A DNA stretch of 64,000 nucleotides from Saprospiraceae bacterium (GTDB taxonomy: Bacteria; Bacteroidota; Bacteroidia; Chitinophagales; Saprospiraceae), in NCBI GenBank assembly GCA_016787525.1, contig JAEUUP010000089.1:172275-236274 (forward strand), read 5' to 3'. The notes under the pieces were generated by a model that saw only the letters and a list, made by a program, of their open reading frames with translations, had not been told where the DNA came from and ran no database searches. Position numbers and translations under genes: made by a program. The stretch's first letter is position 1. The number at the start of each line of letters is the position of its first letter. Shown piece by piece: positions 63,201-64,000 of this stretch.

Positions 63201-64000
63201 ATGGCTCAAAATAAACCCAGTAGTTTCAAAGATCAATTTGCGGCTTTGAAACACATTCCAGCTCTCTTTCGCTTGATTTGGCGTACCAATCAATGGCTCA
63301 TGCTGTCGAATATCGTGCTGCGCCTGATACGTTCTGCTTTACCTTTGTTGACATTGATTGTTGCTAAAAATATCGTTGACGAAGTGGTTCGATTGGCGCA
63401 AACACACAGTGTATCGCATATCAGTTTCACAGCTTTTTTTACTGAGGGGTCGTGGCTATTGACTCTGATTGTTTTAGAATTTGGCATTGTCGCGCTTTCC
63501 GAAATCATCGGACGAGGTATTTCGTTGACTGAAATCTTGTTGGGCGACCTTTTTTCTAATCAATCTTCGATGGAAATCATTCGGCACGCGGCAACGCTCG
63601 ATTTGTATCAATTTGAAGACCCTCAGTTTTATGACAAATTGGAACGTGCCAGACGACAAACCACGGGACGAACGATACTGATGACACAGGTTTTTGAGCA
63701 AGCCCAAGACATCATCACCATTTTATTTTTAGGAGCAGGTTTGTTGTTTTTCAATCCCTGGCTGATTTTAATATTAGTTTTAGCCGTTATCCCGACCTTA
63801 TTTGGCGAGATTTATTTCAACCAAAAAGTCTATTCGCTCACGTTGAGTTGGACTCCCGAACGTCGCGAGTTGGACTACCTACGCTACATTGGCGCATCGG
63901 ACGAAACGGCGAAAGAAATCAAGATGTTTGGTCTTGCGGAGTTTCTGGCGAGCCGCTTCAAGACTATTTCAGACCGTTATTTTGAAGCCAATAAAAAAAT
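63201..64000 (+). CDS. ABC transporter membrane/ATPase protein, N-terminal part (cut by window end)
   Basis: The frame is open from ATG 63201 to the end of the window (266 codons). MAQNKPSSFKDQFAALKHIP then LFRLIWRTNQWLMLSNIVLRL and several transmembrane helices (ALPLLTLIVAKNIVDEVV, TLIVLEFGIVALSEIIGRGI, IITILFLGAGLLFFNPWLILILVLAVIPTLFGEIYF). The type I exporter coupling part RRELDYLRYIGASDETAKEIKMFGLAEFL is typical of the ABC transporter transmembrane domain; the nucleotide-binding domain should follow beyond the window. Cargo is unknown. One decamer is read as FTEGS. Confidence 0.85.
   Translation, partial: MAQNKPSSFKDQFAALKHIPALFRLIWRTNQWLMLSNIVLRLIRSALPLLTLIVAKNIVDEVVRLAQTHSVSHISFTAFFTEGSWLLTLIVLEFGIVALSEIIGRGISLTEILLGDLFSNQSSMEIIRHAATLDLYQFEDPQFYDKLERARRQTTGRTILMTQVFEQAQDIITILFLGAGLLFFNPWLILILVLAVIPTLFGEIYFNQKVYSLTLSWTPERRELDYLRYIGASDETAKEIKMFGLAEFLASRFKTISDRYFEANKK

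Larger units (their letters stand above)
1028..63450. repeat. Highly iterated dispersed decamer TACTGAGGGG / CCCCTCAGTA (74 copies)
   Basis: Reading by eye, I find ACTGAGGGG on the plus strand starting at 1328, 3171, 3297, 4106, 10174, 12354, 12640, 17657, 18286, 19109, 22703, 22896, 24503, 25330, 27625, 28249, 30143, 32492, 35301, 35559, 36353, 37231, 37919, 39991, 40435, 40764, 41987, 43766, 44852, 46320, 47683, 50954, 54700, 56622, 57207, 58533, 60006, 61374, 63441. CCCCTCAGT starts at 1028, 6235, 7390, 9157, 11936, 13463, 14419, 14811, 16027, 16464, 20928, 21136, 21552, 25663, 26267, 26778, 31670, 33442, 38583, 43571, 44255, 45147, 47663, 48137, 48861, 51940, 53710, 54204, 54585, 55647, 55844, 57168, 58978, 62516, 62639. 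The preceding base is nearly always T. The G run varies from 4 to 8 and is often followed by T. Random expectation at this composition is below one copy. Function is unknown; a DNA-uptake-type word is the leading guess. Confidence 0.95.

Noticed and set aside
1028..63450. Decamer as a Chi- or KOPS-like polar site, or as promoter/RBS
   Set aside because: Strands are nearly balanced in the window (39/35), which does not fit strong polarity, and most copies are inside genes at all positions, which does not fit promoter or ribosome-binding use. A window cannot exclude polarity on the full chromosome.

Overview
The window looks like the chromosome of a Bacteroidota bacterium, most likely of the Saprospiria/Chitinophagia side of the phylum. 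Signs of this are seven proteins or fragments with type IX secretion (T9SS) C-terminal sorting domains (one type B, the rest type A), Bacteroidota-type promoters (TAnnTTTG boxes before several genes), a GSCFA protein, an effector-associated-domain (EAD11-like) remnant, a TraR/DksA protein with degenerate cysteines, and low-to-moderate GC. I found no rRNA, tRNA or CRISPR array. The phylum is well supported; the class is inference.

Layout. 1-1041: end of a sulfatase. 1.2-5.4 kb: T9SS type B PKD protein and aspS. 6-10 kb: haloperoxidase-like lipoprotein and a fibronectin III T9SS protein. 10.7-17.2 kb: serA-like dehydrogenase, a GCS2-CBS/GSCFA gene pair, M28 peptidase, secreted protein. 17.5-28.4 kb: lipoprotein, M1 peptidase, GH32 fructanase, two divergent GT-C-like membrane proteins, phosphodiesterase, AlkA-type glycosylase, T9SS subtilisin. 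28.7-35 kb: TPR-like membrane protein, small glycine-rich ORF, DUF2064 glycosyltransferase, prs, amidohydrolase, second haloperoxidase-like lipoprotein. 35-41.4 kb: hypothetical proteins, EAD11 remnant cut by an inverted repeat, tandem-repeat block, sortilin/BNR protein, DksA-like protein. 41.9-46.3 kb: ALDH7-type dehydrogenase and a RidA / D-threonine aldolase-like / dipeptidase operon. 46.4-52 kb: a repeat-rich region of gene remnants with a 17-copy palindrome array, two small secreted paralogues, mtgA and a tandem array of structured RNA-like units. 52-64 kb: nadB, GNAT, T9SS proteins, thioredoxin-like/SET/PepSY-like cluster, M23 peptidase, sucB, a MITE-like element, and the start of an ABC transporter.

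The strongest unexplained signal is a short oriented DNA word, TACTGAGGGG (reverse complement CCCCTCAGTA), which I found 74 times in the window as ACTGAGGGG or its complement. Chance would give fewer than one. It occurs on both strands (39 plus, 35 minus), inside about 56 coding sites in five readable frames (Thr-Glu-Gly, Leu-Arg-Gly, Pro-Leu-Ser, Pro-Ser-Val, Pro-Gln-Tyr) and in about 18 non-coding sites, including the loops of three terminator-like hairpins. The density, mix of frames and terminator placement resemble the DNA uptake sequences of Neisseriaceae and Pasteurellaceae. I know of no such system described for Bacteroidota. The second notable signal is the approx. 140-bp repeat array at 51.3-51.9 kb, with a promoter, compensatory stem changes and a terminator, suggesting an undescribed structured RNA.

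Most other genes are ordinary metabolism (NAD, serine, PRPP, TCA cycle, tRNA charging) or secreted degradative and adhesive proteins, and few are in long operons.
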